From assembly GCA_963844175.1 (NCBI GenBank), contig CAWJNE010000012.1:62001-126000 (forward strand): 64,000 nt of DNA, written 5' to 3'. Shown here one piece after another: positions 8,080-16,680 of this stretch; positions within the stretch are counted from its first letter, which is position 1; every line of letters begins with the position of its first letter. The notes under the pieces are model-generated. The model did no database searches. It was not told the origin of the DNA and worked only from the letters and a program-made list of their open reading frames with translations. A program made the position numbers and the translations under genes. Source of the stretch: JALZMG01 sp963844175. Lineage in GTDB: Bacteria; Actinomycetota; Acidimicrobiia; Acidimicrobiales; Ilumatobacteraceae.

Positions 8080-9378
8080 GTGACCGAGGACGATCGGACC
8101 TGGGGCTTCCGCACACGGGCCGTCCACGCGGGAGGCCGGCCCGACCCGACGACGGGGGCCCGGGCGGTCCCGATCTACCAGACGACGAGCTTCGTGTTCG
8201 AGGACGCCGACGACGCCGCCGACCTCTTCGCGCTGCAGAAGTTCGGGAACGTCTACGCCCGGCTCGGCAACCCGACCGTCGCCGCGTTCGAGGAGCGGAT
8301 GGCCAGCCTCGAGGGCGGCATCGGCGCCGTGGCGACGGCCAGCGGCCAGTCGGCCGGGCTGCTCGTGTTCGCTGCGCTGTGCGGCGCCGGGGACCACATC
8401 GTGTCGTCGGCCCAGCTGTACGGCGGCACGCGCACGCTGCTCGAGTCCTCGCTGGCCCGCTTCGGCATCACGACCACGTTCGTGGCCTCCAGTGACCCCG
8501 CCGACTACGCCGCCGCCGTCACGCCGCGCACCCGGTTGATCCACACCGAGACCGTCGCCAACCCGTCGGGCGCGATCGCCGACCTGGAGGGCCTGGCCGC
8601 GGTCGCCCACGACGCCGGCGTCCCGCTGGTCGTCGACAGCACGACAGCGACGCCGTACCTCTGCCGGCCGATGGAGTGGGGCGCCGACATCGTCGTCCAC
8701 TCGGCGACGAAGTTCATCGGGGGTCACGGCAACTCGCTCGGCGGCGTGGTCATCGAATCGGGTCGCTTCGACTGGGGCAACGGGCGCTTCCCGGTGATGA
8801 CCGAGCCGGTCGCCTCCTACGGCGGCCTGAGCTGGTGGGGCAACTTCGGCGAGTACGCGTTCTGCACCCGGCTGCGGGCGGAGCAGCTGCGCGACCTCGG
8901 GCCGGCGCTCTCGCCGACCAACGCCTTCTACCTGCTGCAGGGCCTGGAGACCCTGCCGCAGCGGATGGATGCCCACGTGGCCAACACCCGCCAGGTGGCC
9001 CAGTTCCTGGCCGGGCACCCCTCGGTGCCGTGGGTCAGGTGGGCCGGCCTGCCCGACCACCCCGACCACGATCGGGCGCAGCGCTACCTGCCAGTCGGGC
9101 CGGGCGCCGTGCTGTCGTTCGGCGTGCAGGGCGGGCGGGATGCGGCGCGGCGCCTCGTCGAGTCGGTCGAGCTGTGCAGCCACCTGGCCAACATCGGCGA
9201 CGCCCGCACGCTGATCATCCACCCGGCGAGCACGACCCACCGCCAGCTGTCCGACGACGCACTGGTCGCCGCCGGTGTGCCGGCCGACCTCGTCCGCCTC
9301 TCGGTCGGCATCGAGGACGCCGACGACATCGTGTGGGACCTCGATCGGGCGTTGGCAGTGGCGAGCAAGCGTGGTTGA
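8080..9378 (+). CDS. metY: O-acetylhomoserine sulfhydrylase
   Basis: The 432-residue protein belongs to the Cys/Met-metabolism PLP enzymes. The opening FRTRAVHAGGRPDPTTGARA and the PLP-lysine segment HSATKFIGGHGNSLGG (Lys211) are typical of O-acetylhomoserine aminocarboxypropyltransferase, which makes homocysteine from O-acetylhomoserine and sulfide. NVYARLGNPT and the length fit MetY better than the shorter MetB or MetZ. It starts with GTG. No metX lies in this window, so the assignment to methionine synthesis rests on the family alone. Confidence 0.9.
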   Translation: MTEDDRTWGFRTRAVHAGGRPDPTTGARAVPIYQTTSFVFEDADDAADLFALQKFGNVYARLGNPTVAAFEERMASLEGGIGAVATASGQSAGLLVFAALCGAGDHIVSSAQLYGGTRTLLESSLARFGITTTFVASSDPADYAAAVTPRTRLIHTETVANPSGAIADLEGLAAVAHDAGVPLVVDSTTATPYLCRPMEWGADIVVHSATKFIGGHGNSLGGVVIESGRFDWGNGRFPVMTEPVASYGGLSWWGNFGEYAFCTRLRAEQLRDLGPALSPTNAFYLLQGLETLPQRMDAHVANTRQVAQFLAGHPSVPWVRWAGLPDHPDHDRAQRYLPVGPGAVLSFGVQGGRDAARRLVESVELCSHLANIGDARTLIIHPASTTHRQLSDDALVAAGVPADLVRLSVGIEDADDIVWDLDRALAVASKRG

Positions 9379-9494
9379 TGTCACCGCCATGGCGTTCCCC
9401 GGCCACGCAGGCCGTTGGTGGCCGCTCCCTCGCTGGCGCTCGGTCGCTCGCGTGGGTCTTCCGATGATGGCCACGTGGTCGCCGCCCAGCATCC

Positions 9495-9968
9495 GTGGCG
9501 AGCTGGAGATCCTGCGCCACGCGCACCGTCGCCATCGTCGGCATGTCGGCCGATCCCAGCCGACCGAGCTACTTCGTGGCCACGTACCTGCGGTCGTCGA
9601 GCTGCGACTTCGACCACGTGTGGTTCGTCAACCCGAAGGGCGGGACGATCCTCGACGAGCCGGTCTACCCGACGCTGGCCGACCTGCCGGCACCCCCCGA
9701 CCTCGTCGACGTGTTCCGCCGTAGCGAGGACCTGCCGGCGGTCGCCGCCGAGGTCGTCGCCATCCCCGGCATCTCGACGTTCTGGACCCAGCTCGGGCTC
9801 CGTTCGGACGAAGCGGCGGCCATCGTCCACGCCAGCGGCCGCAACGTCGTGATGGACCGGTGCCTGAAGATCGAGCACGCCCGCTTCGCCGGCGGCCTGC
9901 ACCTGGCCGGCTTCGACACCCGCACGGTGTCGTCCCGCCGACCGCGTAGGGGCAGACTCGGGCCATGA
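9495..9968 (+). CDS. CoA-binding domain protein (YccU-like), possible N-terminal frameshift
   Basis: The 157-residue frame contains the Rossmann motif TVAIVGMSADPSRPSYFVA and the family signature GRNVVMDRCLKIEH, so it is a YccU-type CoA-binding protein of unknown role. The annotated GTG start gives an odd N-terminus (MASWRSCA). In another frame, ATGs at 9464/9467 begin a sequence with PSIRGELEILRHA that looks like the normal N-terminal helix, and the two join if a GC pair is missing near 9515-9525. The gene may therefore really start near 9464. Its stop overlaps the next start (ATGA). Confidence 0.65.
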   Translation: MASWRSCATRTVAIVGMSADPSRPSYFVATYLRSSSCDFDHVWFVNPKGGTILDEPVYPTLADLPAPPDLVDVFRRSEDLPAVAAEVVAIPGISTFWTQLGLRSDEAAAIVHASGRNVVMDRCLKIEHARFAGGLHLAGFDTRTVSSRRPRRGRLGP

Positions 9969-10627
9969 CGACGACGACGAAGGTCACGGGGGTCCACCAC
10001 CTGGCGGTCAGCACGGGCGACATCAAGAGCCAACTGGAGTTCTTCACGGACGTGCTGGGCTGCGAGCTCGTCGCCCTGTACTGGATGCACGGTGTCGAGG
10101 GCGCATGGCACGGTTTCGTTCGGTTGCACGACACGTCCTACGTGGCGTTCGTCCAGATGGCCGGCATCGCCGAGGCGCCGGCCGAGATCGGCATCACGCA
10201 CGCCGGCCACGGCGGTGGCGTCAGCGCCGCAGGCACGATGCAGCACGTCGCCTTCGACGTCGCCACCGAGGCCGACCTCCTGGCGATGCGCGACCGCATC
10301 CGGTCACGTGGCATCAACGTGATGGGGCCGATCCACCACGGCCTGTGCTCGTCGATCTACTTCGCCGGGCCGGAAGGGCTGACCCTCGAGGTGGCCACGT
10401 CGAAGGACCCGATCGACGGTGACCACTGGATCGACCCGGAGGTCGTCGAGCTGGCCGGCATCTCGGCCGCCGAGCTGGAGCGGCTGCGCCGACCGGCCGA
10501 CTTCACGCCGACCGCGACCCCCGTCGCCCAGCCGCCCGTCGACCTCGACCGGCCGCAGATGGCCTACCCGCCGCCCGTGCTCAGCGACTCATGGGCATGG
10601 CCGACGACGACGTCACGGCGCGCATGA
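9965..10627 (+). CDS. VOC-family (glyoxalase/bleomycin-resistance fold) protein
   Basis: The 220-residue protein has the vicinal-oxygen-chelate pattern: VTGVHHLAVSTGDIKSQLEFF near the N-terminus and GTMQHVAFDVATEADL and YFAGPEGLTLEVAT in the second half. Metal ligands would be the His of GVHHLAV, His of MQHVAF and Glu of LTLEVAT. VOC enzymes include lyases, dioxygenases and epimerases, and the substrate is not evident. It overlaps the CoA-binding gene by four bases and is probably co-translated with it. Confidence 0.82.
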   Translation: MTTTTKVTGVHHLAVSTGDIKSQLEFFTDVLGCELVALYWMHGVEGAWHGFVRLHDTSYVAFVQMAGIAEAPAEIGITHAGHGGGVSAAGTMQHVAFDVATEADLLAMRDRIRSRGINVMGPIHHGLCSSIYFAGPEGLTLEVATSKDPIDGDHWIDPEVVELAGISAAELERLRRPADFTPTATPVAQPPVDLDRPQMAYPPPVLSDSWAWPTTTSRRA

Positions 10628-10667
10628 GCCTGACGGAGCCCCCGGTCCCGTAGCGAACTGCCGCCGG

Positions 10668-11039
10668 TCACCGGGAGAACTGATCGGCCTGGCGACTGTC
10701 GAGGTACTCGTCGAGCCGGGTGATCCGCCCGGCCTCGACACGCACGACGATGCACGCCGGCATCTCGACCGGCTCCCCCCGGCGGTTCGTGCCCCGGGCG
10801 ACGTGCTGCTGGACGAACCCGTTGTCGGTGGCCGACCGGCGGACGTCCGCGTAGCGGAAGCCGTCGATGTTGGCGACCACCCACGCCAGCGTGCGCAGGC
10901 TGGCCGCCTTGTCCTGCTCGACCCGGTCGTGGTTGTGCCACACCACGACGTCGTCGGCGTACAGCGCGCTCACGGCCTCGAGATCGCCGTCCGTGATGGC
11001 GGCGAAGAACCGGTCGGCCACGTCGAGGTGCGAGGGCAT
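10668..11039 (-). CDS. SnoaL/NTF2-like protein
   Basis: The 123-residue protein shows the cone-shaped NTF2-like fold pattern: helix DVADRFFAAITDGDLEAV, strand LYADDVVVWHNHD, then a beta-sheet half ending AGRITRLDEYLDSRQ. This matches the SnoaL-like ester cyclase/isomerase group (polyketide cyclases, steroid isomerase relatives), most of which have no known substrate. It is the last gene of a minus-strand run that begins with the Mca-like gene and follows the membrane-protein gene by nine bases. Confidence 0.8.
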   Translation of the reverse strand: MPSHLDVADRFFAAITDGDLEAVSALYADDVVVWHNHDRVEQDKAASLRTLAWVVANIDGFRYADVRRSATDNGFVQQHVARGTNRRGEPVEMPACIVVRVEAGRITRLDEYLDSRQADQFSR

Positions 11040-11048
11040 GGCCGGACG

Positions 11049-11408
11049 CTACGACAGGACGAGCTCGCGCAGACCGAGACCCATGATGAACAGGCTCCCC
11101 AACCCGTACAGCAGGTGCTCCTTGCCGCGCATGAACGAGCTCGATCGGTAGCTGTACAGGATCCCGACGGCGATGACGGCCGAGAACCCGTACAGCGCGT
11201 GCAGGTCGTCGGGTCGGCCGCGGTCGCCGGCGATGAGGATCGAGCCGGTCACCGCCTGGGCCATCGCCAGCACCTGCCCGGCGATGATCACCGACCACAG
11301 GGGCCAGCCGCGCAGCGGCACCCAGCGCTGCGCGGCCAGGGCCCACACCCCGGCCACGGCGTTCACGGCGATCAACGCCCAGGCCAGCGCGCCGTGCCAC
11401 GCCAGCAT
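11049..11408 (-). CDS. Small four-helix membrane protein
   Basis: The 119-residue protein has four hydrophobic stretches (starting ALAWALIAVNAVAG, LWSVIIAGQVLAMAQAV, LYGFSAVIAVGILYSY and LLYGLGSLFIMGLGLREL). I do not recognise a named family. The ATG at 11408 shares one base with the stop of the histidine phosphatase gene (TGATG), so it is translated with the upstream genes. The much longer open frame upstream is arginine-rich shadow sequence and was rejected as N-terminus. Confidence 0.75.
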   Translation of the reverse strand: MLAWHGALAWALIAVNAVAGVWALAAQRWVPLRGWPLWSVIIAGQVLAMAQAVTGSILIAGDRGRPDDLHALYGFSAVIAVGILYSYRSSSFMRGKEHLLYGLGSLFIMGLGLRELVLS

Positions 11409-11971
11409 CAGCGGATCAGCGTGTCGGCCTCGGCGCCCGCCTCGACCAGCACCAGGCGACCTGCGGCGTCCGCCTCGACCACCGTCACCGAGGTGTTGTC
11501 GAGGCTGCGCAGCACCAGCCGATCGTCCCCGACGCAGGCGCCGATGACGGCGTTGATGGCGACGAAGTGGGAGACGACCACCGAGTCGCCGTCGGCGGCG
11601 GCCAGTGCCCTGATGTGCTCCACGGCGCCGTGCTGGTAGTCGGTCCACGTCCCGCCGAGGTCCGACCACCGACCGGCCATCGCCGCCCGCAACCAGGGCA
11701 CCCGCTCCCCCATCGGGATGCCCGGCGGCGACGGGATCTCACTGACGATCGGCTCGACGGCCGGATCGACCCCCCAGGCCGCGGCCAACGGCGCTGCCGT
11801 CTCCCGGCACCGCCGCATCGGGCTGCACGTGATCGGCTGGGGGCCGAGGTCCCCGAGCCGCTCGACGAGTCGTCGGGCCTGGTCCTGGCCGACCGGATCG
11901 AGCCCGGGGTCCGGGTCGGCGTCCCAGCCCCCCGTGGCCCGACCGTGGCGGACGAGCCGCACGACGGCCAT
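11408..11971 (-). CDS. Histidine phosphatase family protein
   Basis: The 187-residue protein begins with the phosphoglycerate-mutase-like motif VRLVRHGRATGG, whose histidine is the phospho-acceptor, and has the second catalytic histidine in VVVSHFVAINAVI. ITCSPMRRCRETA is the usual third motif. It is a broad phosphomonoesterase-type enzyme and the substrate is unknown. ATG at 11971 overlaps the stop of the Mca-like gene (TGATG), and its own stop overlaps the membrane-protein start, so the three form a tightly coupled operon. Confidence 0.85.
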   Translation of the reverse strand: MAVVRLVRHGRATGGWDADPDPGLDPVGQDQARRLVERLGDLGPQPITCSPMRRCRETAAPLAAAWGVDPAVEPIVSEIPSPPGIPMGERVPWLRAAMAGRWSDLGGTWTDYQHGAVEHIRALAAADGDSVVVSHFVAINAVIGACVGDDRLVLRSLDNTSVTVVEADAAGRLVLVEAGAEADTLIR

Positions 11972-12762
11972 CAGCTGCCCACGCCGTCCAGCAACCATCC
12001 CTGGCGCAGCCCCGCCGGGGCGCCGGGCTCGATGTACCACTCCGTGGAGAACGTCCGCCGGAACACCTCGTCGGGCATGGACAGGAACAGGCCGATGTCG
12101 GTGACCTGGCTGGCGTGAGCGGCCAGCGACGCCCGCTTCTGCTCGACGTAGGCGCTGACGTCCACCGCCAGGTGCAGCTCGGTCTCGGGCGTCCCGAACG
12201 GGTTGCCGTCATCGGCCGGCCCGTTCGGGTCGAACTCCTCCTCGAACGGGAACTCAGCGAGCAACCGCAGCATGGCGTCACGGTTGAACGTGACCTCGAA
12301 GCGCTTCGGTGTGCCGGCCAGGTCGGCGGCACGATGTCCGACGCGGTGGACCTGGATGTGATCCGGGTGCCCGTAGCCGCCGTGCCAGTCGTACACGACC
12401 ACGACGTCGGCCTGCTCGCCGCGCAGGATCTCGGCCAGCCGACCGGCGGCCTCGTCGACGTCGGCCCGCCAGAACGAACCCAGATCGTCGTTCTGCTCCC
12501 ACCCGGTCATCCCGGAGTCCCCGTACCCGAGCCACACGACCCGGGCGATCCCCAGCTCGCTCGCCGAGCGGTCCGTCTCCTGGCGGCGCCGGTCGACCAA
12601 CGTCTCGCCCGGTCGCAGGTCGTCCGGGGACTCGCCGTGCTCGCCGTTCGTGCACACCACGAGCACCACCCGGTGGCCCTCGGCCGCAGCCCGGGCGATC
12701 GAGCCGCTCGTCTGGCTGGACTCGTCGTCGGGGTGGGCGTGCACGAAGACGATCGTCGCCAT
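11971..12762 (-). CDS. mca: Mycothiol conjugate amidase-like PIG-L deacetylase
   Basis: The 263-residue protein has the zinc-binding AHPDDE motif at residues 9-14 and the later HGGYGHPDH motif, typical of the LmbE/PIG-L fold. The long middle with VVLVVCTNGEHGE and VWLGYGDSGM resembles mycothiol S-conjugate amidase (Mca), which cleaves mycothiol adducts to mercapturic acids and GlcN-Ins, and the deacetylase MshB. Length and the GYGDSGM segment fit Mca slightly better. The organism's use of mycothiol is supported by the mycothiol dehydrogenase at 47.4 kb. Symbol assigned with moderate confidence. Confidence 0.75.
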   Translation of the reverse strand: MATIVFVHAHPDDESSQTSGSIARAAAEGHRVVLVVCTNGEHGESPDDLRPGETLVDRRRQETDRSASELGIARVVWLGYGDSGMTGWEQNDDLGSFWRADVDEAAGRLAEILRGEQADVVVVYDWHGGYGHPDHIQVHRVGHRAADLAGTPKRFEVTFNRDAMLRLLAEFPFEEEFDPNGPADDGNPFGTPETELHLAVDVSAYVEQKRASLAAHASQVTDIGLFLSMPDEVFRRTFSTEWYIEPGAPAGLRQGWLLDGVGS

Positions 12763-12821
12763 CGCCGCCGCAGGCTACGGCCCTCCCGGCGGCACCCTCG
12801 CCTCCGTCCGAAGGCGGACGG

Positions 12822-13982
12822 CTACTCGGCGGCGGAGACGGCGCCCGACTCGACCAGCGCGTCGACCCGGTCCTTGGGGATGCCCCAGTCGACCAGGGCG
12901 TCGCGGGTGTGCTGTCCGGCATGCGCCGGCGGGAGGTCGAGCTCGGGCGCCGTCCGGCTGAACCGCGGCGCCGGGGCCGGCTGGCGCTTGCCGGCGGCCT
13001 CGACGATCGTCGAGCGAGCGACGTTGTGCGGGTGCGTGGCCGCCTCCGTCATGGTCAGCACGGGCGCGAAGCACACGTCGGTGTGCTCCATCAGCGCGCA
13101 CCACTCGTCGCGCGACTTGGTGGCGAACACGTCGGCCAGCCGGGCCTTGAGCGCGGGCCAGCGCGACTTGTCCATCTGGGCCGTGAACTCCTCGTCGCCC
13201 GCCAACCCCGTCAGCCGCATCAGCTCGGCATAGAACTGCGGCTCGATCGAGCCGATCGACACGTACTGCCCGTCGGCGCAGCGGAACACGTCGTAGAAGT
13301 GGGCGCCGGTGTCGAGCAGGTTCGTCCCTCGCTCGGCCTCGTCGAACGCCCCGAGCTGCGAGAACGCCCAGAACATGGTCATCAGCGTCGCCGCGCCGTC
13401 GACCATGGCTGCGTCCACGACCTGGCCCTGGCCGCTGCGCGCCGCTTCGAGCAAGGCGCACACGACGCCGTAGGCGAGGAACATGCCGCCACCGCCGAAA
13501 TCGCCGACCAGGTTGAGCGGCGGGACCGGCGCCTCTCCCTGGCGACCGATGTGCGCCAGCGCACCGGCCAGCGAGATGTAGTTGATGTCGTGCCCCGCCG
13601 CCAGCGCGTACGGCCCGTCCTGGCCCCAGCCGGTCATCCGGCCGAACACCAGCTTCGGGTTGCGGGCCAGGCACTCGTCGGGTCCGATGCCGAGGCGCTC
13701 CATGACGCCGGGCCGGAACCCCTCGATCAGCGCATCGGCCTCGGCGACCAGGTCGAGCAACGTTGCCACGCCATCGGGGTGCTTGAGGTCGATGGCCACG
13801 TTCCGGCGACCGCGCAGCAGGAGGTCGCCGTGGGGCGTCCCGGGCGCCGGGCCCCGGACGGCCTGGGCCCGCTCCACCCGCAGCACCTCGGCCCCCATGT
13901 CGGCCAGCATCATTGCGGCGAACGGTCCGGGACCGATGCCGGCGATCTCGATCACCCGGTAGCCGCTCAACGGACCGGCCAT
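12822..13982 (-). CDS. CoA transferase family III (alpha-methylacyl-CoA racemase-like)
   Basis: The 386-residue protein has the family III CoA-transferase opening (GYRVIEIAGIGPGPFAAMMLADMGAEVLRVE), the NVAIDLKHPDG segment, a probable catalytic Asp in AAGHDINYISLAG, and GDFGGGGMF. The GHDINY context is that of alpha-methylacyl-CoA racemase (Mcr), which epimerises 2-methyl-branched acyl-CoAs in branched lipid or sterol side-chain breakdown. The ATG at 13982 was chosen by alignment of this N-terminus. It follows the alpha/beta hydrolase gene by two bases, so the two form one transcript. Confidence 0.88.
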   Translation of the reverse strand: MAGPLSGYRVIEIAGIGPGPFAAMMLADMGAEVLRVERAQAVRGPAPGTPHGDLLLRGRRNVAIDLKHPDGVATLLDLVAEADALIEGFRPGVMERLGIGPDECLARNPKLVFGRMTGWGQDGPYALAAGHDINYISLAGALAHIGRQGEAPVPPLNLVGDFGGGGMFLAYGVVCALLEAARSGQGQVVDAAMVDGAATLMTMFWAFSQLGAFDEAERGTNLLDTGAHFYDVFRCADGQYVSIGSIEPQFYAELMRLTGLAGDEEFTAQMDKSRWPALKARLADVFATKSRDEWCALMEHTDVCFAPVLTMTEAATHPHNVARSTIVEAAGKRQPAPAPRFSRTAPELDLPPAHAGQHTRDALVDWGIPKDRVDALVESGAVSAAE

Positions 13983-13984
13983 GG

Positions 13985-14887
13985 TCAGACCCCCACCGCG
14001 GCGCGATCGGTGTGCCGAGTGACGGCGTCGACGATCGTCGGCCACAGCTCGCGCGGCAGGTCGTGGCCCATGTGGCTGAGCACCAGCAGGTCGGCGTTGG
14101 GGATCGCCGCCGCCGTGGCCTCTCCGCCGCTCGGGGTGATCAGCGTGTCGTCGCGACCGTGCAGCACGAGCGTCGGCACCTGCACCTCGGCGAGCCGCTC
14201 CGACCGATCACCGCTGGCGTAGATCGCGGCGAGCTGGCGCGTCGCCCCCTCGGGGTAGAAGGCGCGGTCGTAGGCGGCGGCCGCGCGCACACGGAGCCAC
14301 TCCAGGTCGACGTAGCGCTTGGAGGCCCAGATGGCGCTGCGGTCGGCGGCGGCGACGAACGCTTCCCGATCGGCCGGCGGCGCGCTGAGCAGGACCTCCA
14401 GCGCCTCCGTGGTCGGCGCCCCGACTCGCGGATCACCCGGCGAGCTCATCACCGACACCAGGCTGAGGCACCGGTCCGGGTGCTCGATGGCGATCGTCTG
14501 GGCGATCATCCCGCCCATCGACGCACCCATGACGTGCGCCCGCTCGATGCCGAGGTGGTCGAGCAGCCCGACACCGTCGCGGGCCATGTCGGACAGGTCG
14601 TAGGGCACCGGCGGCGTCGGTTCGCCGGCCAGGACGGCACGCATGACGCCCATCGGCTCGACACGCTGGCCGTCGAGGTGCGTCGACAGCCCGCAGTCCC
14701 GGTTGTCGTACCGGATGACGTAGCGGCCCCGGTCGGCCAGCTGCCGGCACAGGTCGTCGTCCCAGGCGATCAGCTGGGCCGTGAAGCCCATGACGAGCAG
14801 CAGCGCCGGGTCGTCCGGCGAACCGATCGTGTCGTACTCGATCTCGACGGTGTCCGGGTTGGACGTGGCGACGGTGGCGCGTGGCAT
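13985..14887 (-). CDS. Alpha/beta hydrolase
   Basis: The 300-residue protein has the oxyanion segment LLLVMGFTAQLIAW, the nucleophile elbow GASMGG, an Asp in VLHGRDDTLI and a final His in LSHMGHDLP, so the full catalytic triad is present. The sequence RYVIRYDNRDCGLSTHLDG is typical of a subgroup often annotated as esterase or aclacinomycin-methylesterase-like. It is the first gene of a pair with the CoA transferase. ATG is 59 bases from the divergent LLM gene. Confidence 0.85.
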   Translation of the reverse strand: MPRATVATSNPDTVEIEYDTIGSPDDPALLLVMGFTAQLIAWDDDLCRQLADRGRYVIRYDNRDCGLSTHLDGQRVEPMGVMRAVLAGEPTPPVPYDLSDMARDGVGLLDHLGIERAHVMGASMGGMIAQTIAIEHPDRCLSLVSVMSSPGDPRVGAPTTEALEVLLSAPPADREAFVAAADRSAIWASKRYVDLEWLRVRAAAAYDRAFYPEGATRQLAAIYASGDRSERLAEVQVPTLVLHGRDDTLITPSGGEATAAAIPNADLLVLSHMGHDLPRELWPTIVDAVTRHTDRAAVGV

Positions 14888-14945
14888 CGGCGAAGTCTCG
14901 CGGGTCGGAGGTGGCCATCGGTAGCCGGGCTACGGTCCGCGTTCG

Positions 14946-15845
14946 ATGACGAGATTCGGGGTGCACACCGGGCTGCAGCACACGACGGCCGACGAGCTGC
15001 GGGTCCTCTGGAAACGCATCGAGGCGCTGGGCTTCGACTGGATCTCGATCTGGGACCACTTCTACGGCGCCACCGGCGATCCCGAGGACGCGGCCTGCCT
15101 CGAGGCCGTGGCGATGCACGCTGCGCTGGCCTGCGAGACGGAACGGGTCGAGTGCGGTTCGCTCGTCTACTCCATCGGCTACCGCCACCCGGCCGTGCTG
15201 GCCAAGGCGATCACCGCCATCGACCTGATCTCCGGCGGGCGGGCGGCGATGGGCATCGGCGCCGGGTGGGCGCAGGTCGAGTACCAGGCCTACGGGATGG
15301 AGTTCCCGAGCGTCGGCACGCGCATGGACCAGCTGGAAGAGGGGATCGCCATCCTGCGTGGCCTGCTGCACGACGACACCACGACGTTCGAGGGCCAGTG
15401 GTTCTCGGTGCGCGAGGCGCGCAACGAGCCCCGCCCGATCCAGGAGCGACTGCCGATCTGGGTGGGCGGCGGCGGCGAGAAGCGCACGCTGCGCATCGCC
15501 GCCCGCTTCGCCGACGGATGGAACGTGCCGTTCGTGTCGCCCGAGACGTTCGCCGCCAAGCGCGCCGTGCTGCACGAGCACTGCGCGTCCGTCGGGCGCG
15601 ACCCGGCGGAGATTCGCTGCGCGGTGAACGTGGGGCTGGCCTGGGACGAAGACAGCCTGCGCCAGCAGTTCGGCCAGATCGCCGACGTCGTGCGACCGGG
15701 TGTGCTGAGCGGGTCGGTCGACGAGGTCGTGTCCCGCGTCGGGGCGTACGTCGAGGCCGGCGCCGATCAGGTCAACCTGGCGCTGCGCGCGCCGTTCGAC
15801 GTGGACGCCCTCGAGCAGTTCTCCGCCACCATGCACCTGGCCTAA
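14946..15845 (+). CDS. LLM-class F420-dependent oxidoreductase
   Basis: The 299-residue protein has the luciferase-like barrel: FGVHTGLQHTTADELR, GFDWISIWDHFYG, YRHPAVLAKAITAIDLISGGR, AAMGIGAGWAQVEYQAYG and LPIWVGGGGEKRTLR. The last two segments are characteristic of F420-binding members (TIGR03560-like). It probably reduces or oxidises a small organic substrate with coenzyme F420, the reaction being unknown. It starts with ATG in the divergent interval shared with the alpha/beta hydrolase gene. A family B repeat begins nine bases after the stop. Confidence 0.85.
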   Translation: MTRFGVHTGLQHTTADELRVLWKRIEALGFDWISIWDHFYGATGDPEDAACLEAVAMHAALACETERVECGSLVYSIGYRHPAVLAKAITAIDLISGGRAAMGIGAGWAQVEYQAYGMEFPSVGTRMDQLEEGIAILRGLLHDDTTTFEGQWFSVREARNEPRPIQERLPIWVGGGGEKRTLRIAARFADGWNVPFVSPETFAAKRAVLHEHCASVGRDPAEIRCAVNVGLAWDEDSLRQQFGQIADVVRPGVLSGSVDEVVSRVGAYVEAGADQVNLALRAPFDVDALEQFSATMHLA

Positions 15846-15853
15846 CCGATCCT

Positions 15854-15939
15854 CCCATCGGAGGGTTTGCTGCACCCGAGGGTTTCCGGAGGGGGAGCCC
15901 CTCAGCAAACCCTCGGTCGGCAGCAAACCCTCGGATGGG
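15854..15939. repeat. Family B inverted repeat, copy 1
   Basis: Outer arms of 20 bases (15854-15873 CCCATCGGAGGGTTTGCTGC and 15920-15939, one mismatch) enclose a nested pair of CCGAGGGTTT and AAACCCTCGG. It lies between convergent genes, so it may end transcription from both. Related copies are at 53496 (full) and 21508 (half). Confidence 0.7.
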
Positions 15940-15957
15940 TACGAGTCAGGTGGCGGC

Positions 15958-16641
15958 TCAGCCGTCGAGGAGGCGGCGCTTCTGAACCTCGAAGTCCTCC
16001 GCCGAGATCGAACCGCGGTCGCGCAGCGCCTCGAGCTTCTCGAGCTGGGTGACGACGTCGGCCGACGCTGCAGTGGGCGTGGGCGTCGCTGCCGTGGACG
16101 GCGGGGGCGGCGGCGGCATCGGCGACCCGGCGGTCTGGTTGCGGTCGCGGATCGTGCCGAACATGCGGTCCTCGTTCGCCTCCATCTGGGAGTGGAGGAG
16201 GTTCTGCACGCGGTCCGGGTTGCGGATGTCGGTGAACCGCTGCTGGCCCTCTTTGGCCCCGGACTCGATCAGCAGGTCGCCGGCACCGACGATGCGCTCC
16301 CAGACCCCCTGGTCGAAGTGAACGCTGTTGACGCGCTCGAGCGGGATCTCGATGCCGCTCTTGGCGAAGACGCCGTGGCGGAAGATGACGCGGTCGCTGG
16401 AGATCACGAAGTGCGTGGTGATCCACTTCAGATAGGTCACGAGGACCCACAACGCAGCGGCGACGATCAACGCCAGCACGATCCACTTCAGCGTGCTCGC
16501 CGCATCGAACGCCAGGGCGACGATCCCGAGGACGATCGTCACGATCAGCGTGAAGACCGATTCGGAGAAGAACCACCAGTGCGGATGGAGGTCGAGCGCC
16601 AGCGTCTCGTAGTCGTTGAGCAGCTTCTTCGGGTACGGCAC
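15958..16641 (-). CDS. Membrane PH-domain protein with C-terminal SHOCT domain
   Basis: The 227-residue protein opens with two membrane helices (FFSESVFTLIVTIVLGIVAL and STLKWIVLALIVAAALWVLV), followed by a bacterial PH-like segment (TTHFVISSDRVIFRHGVF ... IPLERVNSVHFDQ), a proline run (PPPPPP near residue 178) and a C-terminal SHOCT module (LEALRDRGSISAEDFEVQK). GTG at 16641 was chosen because PYPKKLLNDYE begins the recognisable protein and the ORF further upstream is a shadow of the helicase. The role is unknown. It is divergent from the helicase gene by 39 bases. Confidence 0.82.
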   Translation of the reverse strand: MPYPKKLLNDYETLALDLHPHWWFFSESVFTLIVTIVLGIVALAFDAASTLKWIVLALIVAAALWVLVTYLKWITTHFVISSDRVIFRHGVFAKSGIEIPLERVNSVHFDQGVWERIVGAGDLLIESGAKEGQQRFTDIRNPDRVQNLLHSQMEANEDRMFGTIRDRNQTAGSPMPPPPPPSTAATPTPTAASADVVTQLEKLEALRDRGSISAEDFEVQKRRLLDG

Positions 16642-16680
16642 GCGCCTCAGAGTACTGCGAGCGATCTCTATGGTGATCGG

